A stretch of DNA of 64,000 bases, from positions 150,549 through 214,548 of the forward strand of contig NZ_JBFDAE010000008.1 in NCBI RefSeq assembly GCF_040720935.1, written 5' to 3'. This DNA is from Jejuia sp040720935. Its GTDB lineage: Bacteria > Bacteroidota > Bacteroidia > Flavobacteriales > Flavobacteriaceae. The notes beneath the pieces are model-generated. The model saw only the letters and a list, made by a program, of their open reading frames with translations, ran no database searches and was not told the DNA's origin. Below, in pieces: positions 35,220 to 44,315 of this stretch. Positions within the stretch are counted from its first letter, which is position 1. Each line of letters begins with the position of its first letter. The position numbers were made by a program, and so were the translations under genes.

Positions 35220-35927
35220 ATGAAAAAAATATTAGCGCTTAGTTGTTTCTTAATCATCAGTTCTTCTTTTGCACAAACCATAAATCAGTTTGATGATGCA
35301 GGAAAGCGTCATGGTGTTTGGCGTAAAACTTTTGATGGTACTGAAGTATTACGATATGAAGGTGCATTCCATCACGGAAACGAAACAGGATTATTTAAGT
35401 TCTACAAAAACATCAAAGGAATAGCGGTACTAACTGCAACGAGACAATTTACGGATACTAGTGACATTGCTGAGGTTAAATTTTTCACTTCCAAAGGAAA
35501 GATTGTTAGTGAAGGCAATATGCGCAGAAAAATCTATGTAGGCACATGGAAATATTATCAAAAAGATTCAGATCAGCTTTTAACATTAGAGCACTACAAT
35601 GAAGAAGGACAATTAGAAGGCCAAAGATGTGTCTATTTTGAAAACGGACAAATTGCTGAAAAAACGTTCTACAAAAGCGGAAACCTTCACCGGGAAGCCA
35701 TATACTATACGCTTAAAGGAGTTGTGTTAAAAACCTTTATTTACGATAATGGTGAGTTACACGGCGTATCAAAATACTATAACCCTAAAGGGGAATTAAT
35801 TGTAGAAGGATATTACAAAAACGGTAAAAAACATGGTGTTTGGAATTATTATGAAAATGGAAAGTTAGTAAACACTAAAAACTTCACGTTAGAGGGAAAA
35901 TATAAACCCATGAAAAAAGCCCCTTAA
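35220..35927 (+). CDS. YwqK-type MORN-variant repeat protein, exported
   Basis: 235 aa from ATG 35220. The open frame reaches back to 35142 across the yidC terminator, so I prefer the Met followed by a clean signal peptide ending near 'SSSFAQ'. The rest is repeats of the YwqK/MORN_2 type: 'NEEGQLEGQRCVYFENGQIAEKTF', 'NPKGELIVEGYYKNGKKHGVWNYYENG'. The term 'antitoxin' in family names has little support for exported members; the role is probably structural or surface binding. Confidence 0.8.
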   Translation: MKKILALSCFLIISSSFAQTINQFDDAGKRHGVWRKTFDGTEVLRYEGAFHHGNETGLFKFYKNIKGIAVLTATRQFTDTSDIAEVKFFTSKGKIVSEGNMRRKIYVGTWKYYQKDSDQLLTLEHYNEEGQLEGQRCVYFENGQIAEKTFYKSGNLHREAIYYTLKGVVLKTFIYDNGELHGVSKYYNPKGELIVEGYYKNGKKHGVWNYYENGKLVNTKNFTLEGKYKPMKKAP

Positions 35928-36008
35928 TCGAGTTTCTTAAAACTTAAAAATAGGATAAAATTCATGTTAGTATTGAATTTGCTGTCAAACAAAAGCCATA
36001 GAATTATG

Positions 36009-36016
36009 TATCTTTG
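36009..36016 (+). promoter_or_regulatory. -7 promoter element before mnmA
   Basis: TATCTTTG fits TAnnTTTG, 28 bp before the ATG at 36045. Confidence 0.45.
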
Positions 36017-36044
36017 TGCACTTAAAATTATTCAGAAGTAAAAA

Positions 36045-37232
36045 ATGAAAAGGGTTGTAATTGGGCTTTCGGGAGGTGTAGATTCTAGCGTTGCTGCTTA
36101 TCTTTTAAAGGAGCAAGGTTATGAGGTTATAGGCTTGTTTATGAAAAACTGGCATGATGATTCTGTAACCATTTCTAATGAATGTCCATGGCTAGACGAT
36201 AGCAACGATGCGTTGTTGGTTGCCGATAAACTCGGAATTCCTTTTCAAACGGTAGATTTAAGTGAAGCATATAAGGAACGTATTGTAGATTATATGTTTC
36301 ATGAATATAAAATGGGGAGAACGCCAAATCCTGATGTTTTATGTAATCGCGAAATAAAGTTTGATGTCTTTATGAAAATTGCACTAGAACTTGGTGCAGA
36401 TTATGTGGCTACTGGCCATTATTGCAGAAAAGGCTCTATTAACAAAGACGGAAATGAGATCTTTCAGTTATTAACTGGTAAAGATGATAATAAAGACCAG
36501 TCTTATTTTTTATGTCAACTATCTCAAGAACAATTATCTAAATCTTTATTTCCAATAGGAGAATTAACCAAGCCGGAAGTTCGGGAAATCGCCACTAAAC
36601 TAGATTTAGTGACGGCAGATAAAAAAGATTCCCAAGGCTTATGTTTTATAGGTAAAGTGAAATTACCAGATTTTTTACAACAGCAACTCAAACCGAAAGA
36701 GGGAGTTATTGTTGAGGTTTCAGAAGATGAAGACCTTTTTCAGAATAAAAAAACAGGTTTCAGTTCAAAAGAAGAAGAACTTGAATACCTCTCTAGAAAA
36801 ATAAATTATACACTAGAAAGCGGTAAGATGGTAGGCAAACATCAAGGCGCTCACTATTTTACAAAAGGGCAACGCAAAGGTTTAGCAGTTGGCGGCACAC
36901 CAGAACCATTATTTGTGATAGATACAAACGTAGAGGATAATATTATATACACCGGACAAGGTAAAAATCATCCAGGATTATTTAAAAAAGCACTTTTTAT
37001 TACGAATGAAGAATTGCACTGGATACGAGAAGATTTAACTTTAGAAGTAAACCAAACAATGGAAGTTCTATCAAGAATTAGATATAGGCAACCGTTAGAG
37101 AAAGCGATTCTTCATAAAGTAGCCTCCGGTATGTATATTGAATTTGAAAATTTTCAATCCGCAATTACCGAAGGGCAATTTGCAGCTTGGTATATCAAGG
37201 ACGAATTGATAGGTTCTGGAGTAATTTCGTAA
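36045..37232 (+). CDS. mnmA: tRNA-specific 2-thiouridylase MnmA
   Basis: 395 aa. The PP-loop 'GLSGGVDSSVAAYLL' starts at residue 6. The catalytic Cys residues lie in 'NPDVLCNREIKF' and 'DSQGLCFIGKV', with 'ATGHYCRK' and 'KDQSYFL' between them. It thiolates U34 of Lys, Glu and Gln tRNAs. A short insertion around residues 228-250 ('EDEDLFQNKKTGFSSKEEEL') seems to be a clade feature. The next gene follows after 22 bp. Confidence 0.95.
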   Translation: MKRVVIGLSGGVDSSVAAYLLKEQGYEVIGLFMKNWHDDSVTISNECPWLDDSNDALLVADKLGIPFQTVDLSEAYKERIVDYMFHEYKMGRTPNPDVLCNREIKFDVFMKIALELGADYVATGHYCRKGSINKDGNEIFQLLTGKDDNKDQSYFLCQLSQEQLSKSLFPIGELTKPEVREIATKLDLVTADKKDSQGLCFIGKVKLPDFLQQQLKPKEGVIVEVSEDEDLFQNKKTGFSSKEEELEYLSRKINYTLESGKMVGKHQGAHYFTKGQRKGLAVGGTPEPLFVIDTNVEDNIIYTGQGKNHPGLFKKALFITNEELHWIREDLTLEVNQTMEVLSRIRYRQPLEKAILHKVASGMYIEFENFQSAITEGQFAAWYIKDELIGSGVIS

Positions 37233-37254
37233 CTTAGCTAGAAAACCGAAAGTT

Positions 37255-38886
37255 ATGAAAAGCGGATTATGTCTATTAGTCCTGTTGTTTTCCTGTTTTA
37301 TCCTATTTGCTCAAGAAGATGCTTGGGTCTATTTAACTGATAAACAGGATGTAGTTACTTCAATAGCAAACCCTATTTCCATACTCACACAAAAAGCAAT
37401 TGATAGAAAGAACAGACATGGTGTTTCTATTGATGCTCGCGATGTTCCTGTAAATGAAAGTTATATTTCGCAACTAAAAGGAGAAACTGGAATAACGGTA
37501 TTGGCAAAATCTAAATGGTTTAATGCGGTTCATGTAAGGGGGGATTTATCAGATATTCAAGCCCTAGGAGGCTTAAGCTTTGTGAATACTATTGATTTTG
37601 CTGATAAAAATTTGAATACAACTAGTAAGTTTTCAAAAGAAAAACGAGTTTCTAAATTGGAAGGCTCATTTACAACTTTCGATTACGGAGATGCTGCAAA
37701 CCAAATTGAAATGTTTAACGGAGACGCTTTGCACCAGCATCCTTCAAATTATACCGGCACGGGAATGACCATTGCAGTTTTAGATGCCGGTTTTCCTAAG
37801 GTTAACGTAATGTCTTCATTCCAAAGAACAAGAACAGCAGGAAATATTAAGGGAAGTTACGATTTTGTGAATAGAGATACAGATGTTTACACGGGGACAA
37901 CAAGTAATCACGGTACATGGGTTTTAAGCGATATGGCAGGTTATATTGAAAATGAATTTGTTGGAACTGCCCCAGATGCATCTTATTATCTATTTATTAC
38001 CGAAGATGGAACAAGTGAAAACCCCGTTGAGGAAAGTTATTGGGTTGAAGCTGCGGAACGTGCTGATAGTCTGGGAGTAGATATTATCAATACATCTTTG
38101 GGCTATACTACTTATGATAATTCCAATTACAGTTATACACCTTCTGATATGGATGGCAATACAGCCTACATTACAAAAGGCGCAAACATAGCTTTTGAAA
38201 AAGGGATGCTTTTGGTTAATTCTGCCGGTAATTCTGGAAGTCCCTCAGATCCATGGCAAATTGTTGGAGCGCCTGCCGATGCATCTGGTGTGTTAAGTGT
38301 GGGAGCTGTTAAATTTGACGGTACTTATGCAGATTTTAGCTCTAAAGGAAGTGCGACACAACCCACTCAAAAACCAGATGTTGTTGCACAAGGAGAAGCG
38401 AGTTACATTATCAATGAAAATGATGAGATTGCAACTGCAAATGGCACTTCTTTTAGTTCGCCAATTCTGGCTGGTGGTATTGCCTGTTTATGGCAAGCTT
38501 TACCTGACAAGACCAATGCTGAAATTATGCAATTGGTAAGAGAGTCCGCATCTCAATATAACGCACCGGATTTCTTTTTAGGCTATGGCATTCCTAATCT
38601 TGAAGCGGCTTTAAATGTGGCATTATCTGTTGATTCCAATGAAATAGAATCTAAAAATATGAGACTCTTTCCTAATCCTTTTAAAGATGAATTATATATT
38701 AAGCTGCCTGTTCAGGGTAATACTAATGAACTACATATATATGATGTTTTAGGTAAAGGTATAAAGCGTTATAAACTGTCATCAATTTCCAGTAAAATTG
38801 ATGTTTCCACTTTGTTAAAAGGTGTTTATATCGCTAAAGTTACCTCAGATAACCATTCAAAAATTTTCAAAATAGTTAAACAGTAA
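37255..38886 (+). CDS. Secreted subtilisin-like protease (S8) with T9SS sorting domain
   Basis: 543 aa. Signal peptide about residues 1-20, a propeptide region to about residue 150, then the S8 domain with catalytic Asp in 'IAVLDAGFP', His in 'SNHGTWVLSDMAGY', oxyanion Asn in 'VNSAGNSGS' and Ser in 'NGTSFSSPILAGG'. The last ~75 residues ('RLFPNPFKDELYIKLP' to 'KIFKIVKQ') are a T9SS type A domain. It is expected outside the cell. The stop overlaps the next ATG by one base (TAATG). Confidence 0.92.
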   Translation: MKSGLCLLVLLFSCFILFAQEDAWVYLTDKQDVVTSIANPISILTQKAIDRKNRHGVSIDARDVPVNESYISQLKGETGITVLAKSKWFNAVHVRGDLSDIQALGGLSFVNTIDFADKNLNTTSKFSKEKRVSKLEGSFTTFDYGDAANQIEMFNGDALHQHPSNYTGTGMTIAVLDAGFPKVNVMSSFQRTRTAGNIKGSYDFVNRDTDVYTGTTSNHGTWVLSDMAGYIENEFVGTAPDASYYLFITEDGTSENPVEESYWVEAAERADSLGVDIINTSLGYTTYDNSNYSYTPSDMDGNTAYITKGANIAFEKGMLLVNSAGNSGSPSDPWQIVGAPADASGVLSVGAVKFDGTYADFSSKGSATQPTQKPDVVAQGEASYIINENDEIATANGTSFSSPILAGGIACLWQALPDKTNAEIMQLVRESASQYNAPDFFLGYGIPNLEAALNVALSVDSNEIESKNMRLFPNPFKDELYIKLPVQGNTNELHIYDVLGKGIKRYKLSSISSKIDVSTLLKGVYIAKVTSDNHSKIFKIVKQ

Positions 38887-39833
38887 TGCCAAATAGAATT
38901 ACCGAATTATTCAACATTAAATACCCTATTGTTCAGGCAGGAATGATTTGGAATAGTGGTTGGCGATTAGCTTCTGCATCAAGTAATTCAGGAATTTTAG
39001 GTTTAATTGGCGCAGGTTCAATGTATCCTGAGGTATTACGAGAGCATATTCAAAAATGTAAAAAAGCAACAGATAAACCTTTTGGGGTTAATGTACCCAT
39101 GTTGTATCCAGACATTGAAAAAATAATGGATATTATAGTTGAAGAAGGTGTTAAAATTGTGTTTACATCAGCAGGAAATCCAAAAACTTGGACGCCTTGG
39201 TTACAAGAAAAAGACATCACAGTAGTACACGTTGTAAGTAGTGTGAAATTTGCTTTGAAAGCTCAGGAAGCAGGTGTTGATGCAATAGTTGCTGAAGGTT
39301 TTGAAGCTGGAGGCCACAATGGTAGAGATGAAACTACTACACTCACTTTAATTCCGATGGTAAAAGAAAAAATTAAAATACCGCTTATTGCCGCAGGTGG
39401 CATTGCAACAGGACATGCCATGTTAGCATGTATGGTTTTGGGTGCCGATGGTGTTCAAATTGGAAGCAGGTTTGTAGCGAGCGAAGAAAGTTCAGCACAT
39501 CATGCTTTTAAAAAAGTAGTTGTTGATGCCAAGGAAGGCGATACGCAACTCACATTAAAAGAATTAGCACCTGTTAGATTGATTAAGAATAAGTTCTATA
39601 ATGATATTCAGGATTTGTACAAAAAAAGTCCGACTGTTGAAGATTTAAAACAACTCTTAGGAAGAGCAAGAGCTAAAAAAGGGATGTTTGAAGGCGATTT
39701 AGATGAAGGCGAACTCGAAATTGGACAAATATCAGGATTGATACATGACATAAAACCTGTTGCAGTTATTGTTAAAGATCTTCTAAATGAATTTGAGCAA
39801 GCCAAATTAAATTTACATGAATTAAGATTTTAG
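38886..39833 (+). CDS. FMN-dependent NAD(P)H oxidoreductase (nitronate monooxygenase family)
   Basis: 315 aa, TIM-barrel of the 2-nitropropane dioxygenase/FabK family: 'YPIVQAGMIWNSGWRLASASSN', 'AIVAEGFEAGGHNGRDETTT', 'IPLIAAGGIATG' and 'GADGVQIGSRFVASEES'. Members oxidise nitronates or act as enoyl-ACP reductases; since fabI is present elsewhere in this window, the former or a different substrate is more likely. It shares one base with the protease gene before it and is closed by a symmetrical terminator at 39839-39866. Confidence 0.87.
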   Translation: MPNRITELFNIKYPIVQAGMIWNSGWRLASASSNSGILGLIGAGSMYPEVLREHIQKCKKATDKPFGVNVPMLYPDIEKIMDIIVEEGVKIVFTSAGNPKTWTPWLQEKDITVVHVVSSVKFALKAQEAGVDAIVAEGFEAGGHNGRDETTTLTLIPMVKEKIKIPLIAAGGIATGHAMLACMVLGADGVQIGSRFVASEESSAHHAFKKVVVDAKEGDTQLTLKELAPVRLIKNKFYNDIQDLYKKSPTVEDLKQLLGRARAKKGMFEGDLDEGELEIGQISGLIHDIKPVAVIVKDLLNEFEQAKLNLHELRF

Positions 39834-39838
39834 AAACA

Positions 39839-39866
39839 AAAAGGGGAAATTTAAATTTCCCCTTTT
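39839..39866. terminator. Perfect 28-bp palindrome acting as terminator
   Basis: Arms of 14 bp (AAAAGGGGAAATTT and its complement) meet without loop; A run on one side and T run on the other make it bidirectional in form. It follows the oxidoreductase gene. Confidence 0.75.
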
Positions 39867-40079
39867 CTAATATCGAAACCCAAGCCTTTTTTTTAAATCC
39901 CTAATAAAAAGAATGCTAATAGTTTCAATGCCATTACGTTCAATTGGAATTACAGTATGATACAATATATTAAAACACTTTATTTTAATCAAGATATTTA
40001 ACATTAATTATTAACATATGTTAATAATCCAAGTCTCAAAAAGAGTCAGATATAGTTCGGTAATGCAAAGGCTAAACTT

Positions 40080-40087
40080 TATTTTTG
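40080..40087 (+). promoter_or_regulatory. -7 promoter element 4 bp before the MATE start codon
   Basis: TATTTTTG fits TAnnTTTG and ends 4 bp before ATG 40092. The transcript is probably leaderless or has only a few bases of leader. Confidence 0.5.
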
Positions 40088-40091
40088 CCCC

Positions 40092-41474
40092 ATGCAAATA
40101 CAGAATTACACAAAAGAATTTAAATACAACTGGAAACTGGCATCGCCTGTAATGTTAGGGATGCTAGGGCATACTTTTGTGAGTTTTGTAGATAATATTA
40201 TGGTTGGCCAATTAGGAACTGCAGAATTGGCTGCCGTATCTCTTGGAAATAGCTTTATGTTTATTGCCATGTCTCTGGGTATTGGGTTTTCAACAGCTAT
40301 AACGCCACTAATTGCCGAAACAGATGCAGAAGGCCATGTTGCTAAAGGAAAATCTTATTTCAAACATGGCTTGTTTTTATGCACGGTTTTAGGTGTATTA
40401 TTGTTTTTGATAGTACTTTTATCAAAACCGCTCATGTATTTGATGAAACAACCAGAAGAAGTTGTTGCTTTAGCCATTCCATACTTAGATTTAGTAGCAA
40501 TTTCATTAATTCCGTTGATTGTTTTTCAGGGTTTTAAACAGTTTAGTGATGGTTTGGCAATGACTAAATATCCTATGTATGCCACATTAATTGGTAATAT
40601 TGTGAATATTGTTGTAAACTATATACTCATTTTTGGAAAGTTTGGAATGCCTGAAATGGGCATTGTTGGTGCTGCATACGGCACACTTGCTTCTCGAATT
40701 ATAATGGTGATTTATTTATGGTTTTTGTTGAAGGGAAAAGAGAAATCTAAAAATTACGTTACAAATATAAAATTCTTTGTTTTGGATAAATTAGTGCTAA
40801 AACGGGTATTTAATTTGGGTGTGCCAAGCGCAATGCAGATGTTTTTTGAAGTCGCCATTTTTACGGCAGCCATTTGGTTAAGTGGTTTACTTGGGAAAAA
40901 CCCGCAAGCGGCAAATCAAATCGCTTTAAATTTGGGCTCTATGACATTTATGGTGGCTATGGGGCTAAGTGTTGCTGCTATGATTCGTGTAGGTAATCAA
41001 AAGGGATTAAAAAACTATTTTGAATTGAGACGCATTGCATTTTCTATTTTCTTCTTCGGAATTATTTTAGCCATCGGATTTGCTATTTTGTTTTTCATAT
41101 TTCATAATCAATTGCCAAAATTGTATTTAGATTATAATGATGTTGAAAATACTATAGATAATAGAGAGGTATTGGAAATAGCCTCCAAATTATTATTGGT
41201 TGCTGCCATTTTTCAAATAAGTGATAGTATTCAAGTCGTGATGCTTGGAGCTTTAAGAGGTTTGCAGGATGTAAAAATTCCGATGGTATTAGTGTTTATA
41301 TCCTATTGGATTATAGGTTTTCCAATTTGTTGGTTCCTTGGAAAAGCCGAAGTTTATGGAAGTATAGGAATATGGATTGGGCTTTTGGCGGGATTAACAA
41401 CTGCTTCAATTTTATTGTATATTCGATTTAACTATCTAACTAAAAAGTTAATTTTGTCATCAACTAAATCTTAA
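40092..41474 (+). CDS. MATE-family multidrug/Na+ efflux transporter
   Basis: 460 aa with 12 predicted transmembrane helices. The family features 'ASPVMLGMLGHTFVSFVDNIMVGQLGTAELAAVSLGNS', 'FKQFSDGLAMTKYPMYATLIGNIVNIVVNY' and 'GALRGLQDVKIPMV' are clear and place it in the NorM-like branch. It exports organic cations in exchange for Na+ or H+. Two genes follow closely (3-bp gaps): a small acidic protein and a PAP2 phosphatase. Confidence 0.93.
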   Translation: MQIQNYTKEFKYNWKLASPVMLGMLGHTFVSFVDNIMVGQLGTAELAAVSLGNSFMFIAMSLGIGFSTAITPLIAETDAEGHVAKGKSYFKHGLFLCTVLGVLLFLIVLLSKPLMYLMKQPEEVVALAIPYLDLVAISLIPLIVFQGFKQFSDGLAMTKYPMYATLIGNIVNIVVNYILIFGKFGMPEMGIVGAAYGTLASRIIMVIYLWFLLKGKEKSKNYVTNIKFFVLDKLVLKRVFNLGVPSAMQMFFEVAIFTAAIWLSGLLGKNPQAANQIALNLGSMTFMVAMGLSVAAMIRVGNQKGLKNYFELRRIAFSIFFFGIILAIGFAILFFIFHNQLPKLYLDYNDVENTIDNREVLEIASKLLLVAAIFQISDSIQVVMLGALRGLQDVKIPMVLVFISYWIIGFPICWFLGKAEVYGSIGIWIGLLAGLTTASILLYIRFNYLTKKLILSSTKS

Positions 41475-41477
41475 ATA

Positions 41478-41705
41478 ATGAGCTTACCAAAATTTATACT
41501 CGGCGATAACACAGAATATCCAAATGCCATATTCGTAATTCATACTGAATTCCCCAGATTTATAATAAATCTTGAAAATGATGAGGTTGAATGGTTTGAG
41601 GATTTTGATGCCGAAGATCAAAAGGAATTGGAAAACGAAACCGAAAATGCCATAAAATCAGCAACTGATTTTTATGATAGTGAAATTGCTAAATACGACG
41701 ATTAA
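41478..41705 (+). CDS. Small acidic conserved flavobacterial protein
   Basis: 75 aa, strongly acidic (many Asp/Glu in 'NDEVEWFEDFDAEDQKELENE'), no signal or membrane segment. I recognise it only as a conserved hypothetical protein usually placed before a PAP2 phosphatase. Gaps of 3 bp on both sides make it part of the MATE-PAP2 transcript. Confidence 0.7.
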   Translation: MSLPKFILGDNTEYPNAIFVIHTEFPRFIINLENDEVEWFEDFDAEDQKELENETENAIKSATDFYDSEIAKYDD

Positions 41706-41708
41706 TTT

Positions 41709-42281
41709 ATGATGGACCAAATTCTACAATACGATAAAGAGCTGTTTTTGTTTTTAAATGGTTTAGGTTCTTCAACTTGGGATAACTTTTGGTTAGTGGT
41801 AACCTATAAATTCAGTTCTATTCCGCTTTATGCGCTGTTATTGTTTTTATTGTACAAACAATACGGACTGAAATCGTTATTGATTTTTATGGTAGTTGTT
41901 GCTCTAATGATCACATTTACAGACCAAATTACCAATGTATTTAAACGCACATTTGAAAGACCGAGACCTTGTGGGGAAGCAGATTTAATTGACCGTATGC
42001 GCATGGTTGCAGCGTATTGCGGGAAGTATGGTTTTTTCTCTGGACATTCTTCAAACTCAATGTCCACCGCAGTTTTTGCTGGATTAGCGTTACGAGCTAG
42101 TTACAAGAATTTTATTTTTGTGCTTCTGTTTTGGAGTGTTGCCGTTGCTTACAGTCGTATTTATGTCGGTGTGCATTATCCTTTAGATATTATCTGCGGA
42201 ATGACTTTCGGTGCAATGTCTGGGTTTCTATTTTATAAACTGGCGATGTACTCAATCAAGCGTTTTGTGAAAATTCAGTAG
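41709..42281 (+). CDS. PAP2-family membrane phosphatase
   Basis: 190 aa with five to six helices. The three PAP2 motifs are complete: 'KRTFERPRP' (K-x6-R-P), 'SGHSSNS' and 'SRIYVGVHYPLD' (S-R-x5-H-x3-D). Such enzymes hydrolyse lipid phosphates such as undecaprenyl pyrophosphate or phosphatidic acid. ATG 41709 is directly followed by a second ATG, either of which may be used. Confidence 0.9.
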   Translation: MMDQILQYDKELFLFLNGLGSSTWDNFWLVVTYKFSSIPLYALLLFLLYKQYGLKSLLIFMVVVALMITFTDQITNVFKRTFERPRPCGEADLIDRMRMVAAYCGKYGFFSGHSSNSMSTAVFAGLALRASYKNFIFVLLFWSVAVAYSRIYVGVHYPLDIICGMTFGAMSGFLFYKLAMYSIKRFVKIQ

Positions 42282-42628
42282 TTTGTCTATTGGAAGTATT
42301 TATAACAATTTGATTTTTTGATTTTGTAGTGTATTGAAAAGTAAATGTACCTCTAAAAACCCACCCCTAACCCCTCCAAGTAGGGGAATGGTTTAAGGGA
42401 TGTAATTATACTTTCCGAAGAAAAACTTAGAATATTTAACTATTGAAAATCAACTTTCAAAACTTCCGCCCGAACCTTTCCCCCTGGGGAGGGGACTAAG
42501 GGGTGGGTCATAAAATTAGAATGGAACTTATAATTTGTTTTCTCTAATTATATCCAAAATTTGATGTTTTTTCAGCTTAAAACCCTTTGCGCCTTTGCGG
42601 CTTTGCGAGAGATTAATTTAGAGGTAAT
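42282..42628. other. 347-bp intergenic region with repeats
   Basis: No gene is seen. It holds a long-armed inverted repeat (42359-42508) and an imperfect CTTTGCGnn tandem run (about 42585-42608), both of types common in bacterial intergenic DNA. Two convergent genes flank it. Confidence 0.75.
42359..42508. repeat. Inverted repeat with CCCACCCCTAACCCCTCC arms
   Basis: About 30-bp arms (42359-42388 and 42478-42508) are reverse complements with a few differences; each arm also contains an internal CCCCT...AGGGG hairpin. The left arm reads CCCACCCCTAACCCCTCC. It is of a type repeated in Bacteroidota genomes. Confidence 0.65.
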
Positions 42629-43705
42629 TTAAGCCTTTAACTTCAAAATAAACTCCGCAGCCACAAAAGGCGTAGTCTCATTATTTTCAACCAACTTCAA
42701 TTGTTTTTCTAATGCTTCTTTAATTTCAGAACGATTAAAAAAATTAGATTTTAAACGGTCTTCAATAGTTTGAATGAGCCAAAACTTATTCTGTTCATTT
42801 CGTTTTATAGTGAAGTAATTATTTGATGTGGTTAATTCTAGATATTCTGAAATCAATTTCCAAATATCCGCAATACCTTCATTTTTTAAGGCACTACATA
42901 ACGTGACTTTAGGATTCCAACCAGATGGTTTTTTAGGATACAAATGCAATGCTCTATTAAATTCAACTTTTGCTAATTTTGCTGCTTTTTGATTCTCTCC
43001 ATCTGCTTTATTGATGGCAATGGCATCTGCCATTTCAATAATCCCACGTTTTATACCCTGTAATTCGTCGCCCGCACCTGCCAACTTCAACAATAAAAAG
43101 AAATCTACCATGCTATGTACCGCGGTTTCACTTTGACCAACGCCAACGGTTTCTATGATAATCACATCAAAACCAGCGGCTTCACATAGAATGATACTCT
43201 CTCTAGTTTTACGGGCAACGCCACCAAGAGTGCTTCCAGAGGCAGACGGACGGATATAAGCCTTCTCATCTTTTACCAAAGAAGCCATTCGGGTTTTATC
43301 GCCTAGAATACTGCCTTTTGTAAGTGTGCTACTTGGGTCTATGGCTAATACAGCAACACGCTTTCCTTGACTTGTTAAGTACTTCCCAAAAGCTTCTATA
43401 AACGTACTTTTTCCAACTCCCGGAACTCCAGTAATACCAATGCGAATAGACTTGTTGGCATATGGCAAACATTGCTTTAAAATGGTATTGGCTTGTTTGG
43501 AATGTTTTGGGTTTATGCTTTCAACAAGTGTTATGGCTTGACTTAAATCACTAATATTTTTATTTAAAATACCTTTTACGAGTTGTTCTGTATTTAGTTT
43601 TGTGTTTCGTCTGGATTTAAAATTAGGAATTGAAGAGGTATTGATAATTTCTGCATCAGAAACACCTTCCGTTTTTTTTAAAGCTGTCTTTTTTTTATTG
43701 GTCAC
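42629..43705 (-). CDS. meaB: Methylmalonyl-CoA mutase-associated GTPase MeaB
   Basis: 358 aa. The P-loop is 'GITGVPGVGKSTFIEAF' near residue 90, with 'AIDPSSTLTKGSILGDKTRM' and 'IIETVGVGQSE' as the MeaB/ArgK signatures, and 'NKADGEN' for guanine binding. MeaB guards and loads cobalamin in methylmalonyl-CoA mutase. The mutase genes are not in this window. The first ~35 residues are a Lys-rich tail not found in all members. Confidence 0.93.
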   Translation of the reverse strand: MTNKKKTALKKTEGVSDAEIINTSSIPNFKSRRNTKLNTEQLVKGILNKNISDLSQAITLVESINPKHSKQANTILKQCLPYANKSIRIGITGVPGVGKSTFIEAFGKYLTSQGKRVAVLAIDPSSTLTKGSILGDKTRMASLVKDEKAYIRPSASGSTLGGVARKTRESIILCEAAGFDVIIIETVGVGQSETAVHSMVDFFLLLKLAGAGDELQGIKRGIIEMADAIAINKADGENQKAAKLAKVEFNRALHLYPKKPSGWNPKVTLCSALKNEGIADIWKLISEYLELTTSNNYFTIKRNEQNKFWLIQTIEDRLKSNFFNRSEIKEALEKQLKLVENNETTPFVAAEFILKLKA

Positions 43706-43760
43706 AACGGTAAAAGAATGTAGCTCTAAGATACTGTTTTAATTTTTTCAAAAATAAAAA

Positions 43761-44315
43761 CTATTTCAAAGGCACTTTTATACGCACATCATCCCAAGCC
43801 ATGGTCATAAACAAATTATCTGTGGAATTATCGAATGCAATAGTAAATTGTTCTACGAAGGTATTTAGATTTTCTACTGGCGCAATATACTTAACCGCAT
43901 CAAAAGCAGGTTCGCGAAGTGGTTCAAGGGTTTTATGATCTACACCCCAAGGGTATTGTTTTTTATTAAAAATCACAGTCCAAGCGGTATCATTCGGAAT
44001 TGTCCAAAGTGTATATTTTCCAGCTTGCAGAGAATCTTTTCCTATTTTAAGAGGCTTATTGGTTTCAAAGGTTGTGGCTTCGTTGGCGCCGGTTCGCCAT
44101 ACTTCATTATATGGCACTAGTGCACCAAAGACTTCGCGTCCTCTTTTTGAGGGACGATTGTAAAATACATTCAGCTTTAAATCATCTACTTTAAAGGCTA
44201 CATTTTTTTTCGGGCTTTTTCGTTTTTGTAAGCCGTCATTTAAATAAGAATAGACAAATACAACGGTTGCTGCCAGAAATAAAATAAATATAATGCGTTT
44301 TAAAAACGTGTTCAT
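43761..44315 (-). CDS. DUF2911-family exported protein
   Basis: 184 aa with an N-terminal hydrophobic segment (about residues 7-24). The DUF2911 signature is clear: 'YNRPSKRGREVFGALVPYNEVWRTGANEATTF' and 'LQAGKYTLWTIPND', 'KKQYPWGVDH'. The family is common in Bacteroidota and has no known activity. It lies 55 bp upstream of meaB on the same strand. Confidence 0.88.
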   Translation of the reverse strand: MNTFLKRIIFILFLAATVVFVYSYLNDGLQKRKSPKKNVAFKVDDLKLNVFYNRPSKRGREVFGALVPYNEVWRTGANEATTFETNKPLKIGKDSLQAGKYTLWTIPNDTAWTVIFNKKQYPWGVDHKTLEPLREPAFDAVKYIAPVENLNTFVEQFTIAFDNSTDNLFMTMAWDDVRIKVPLK

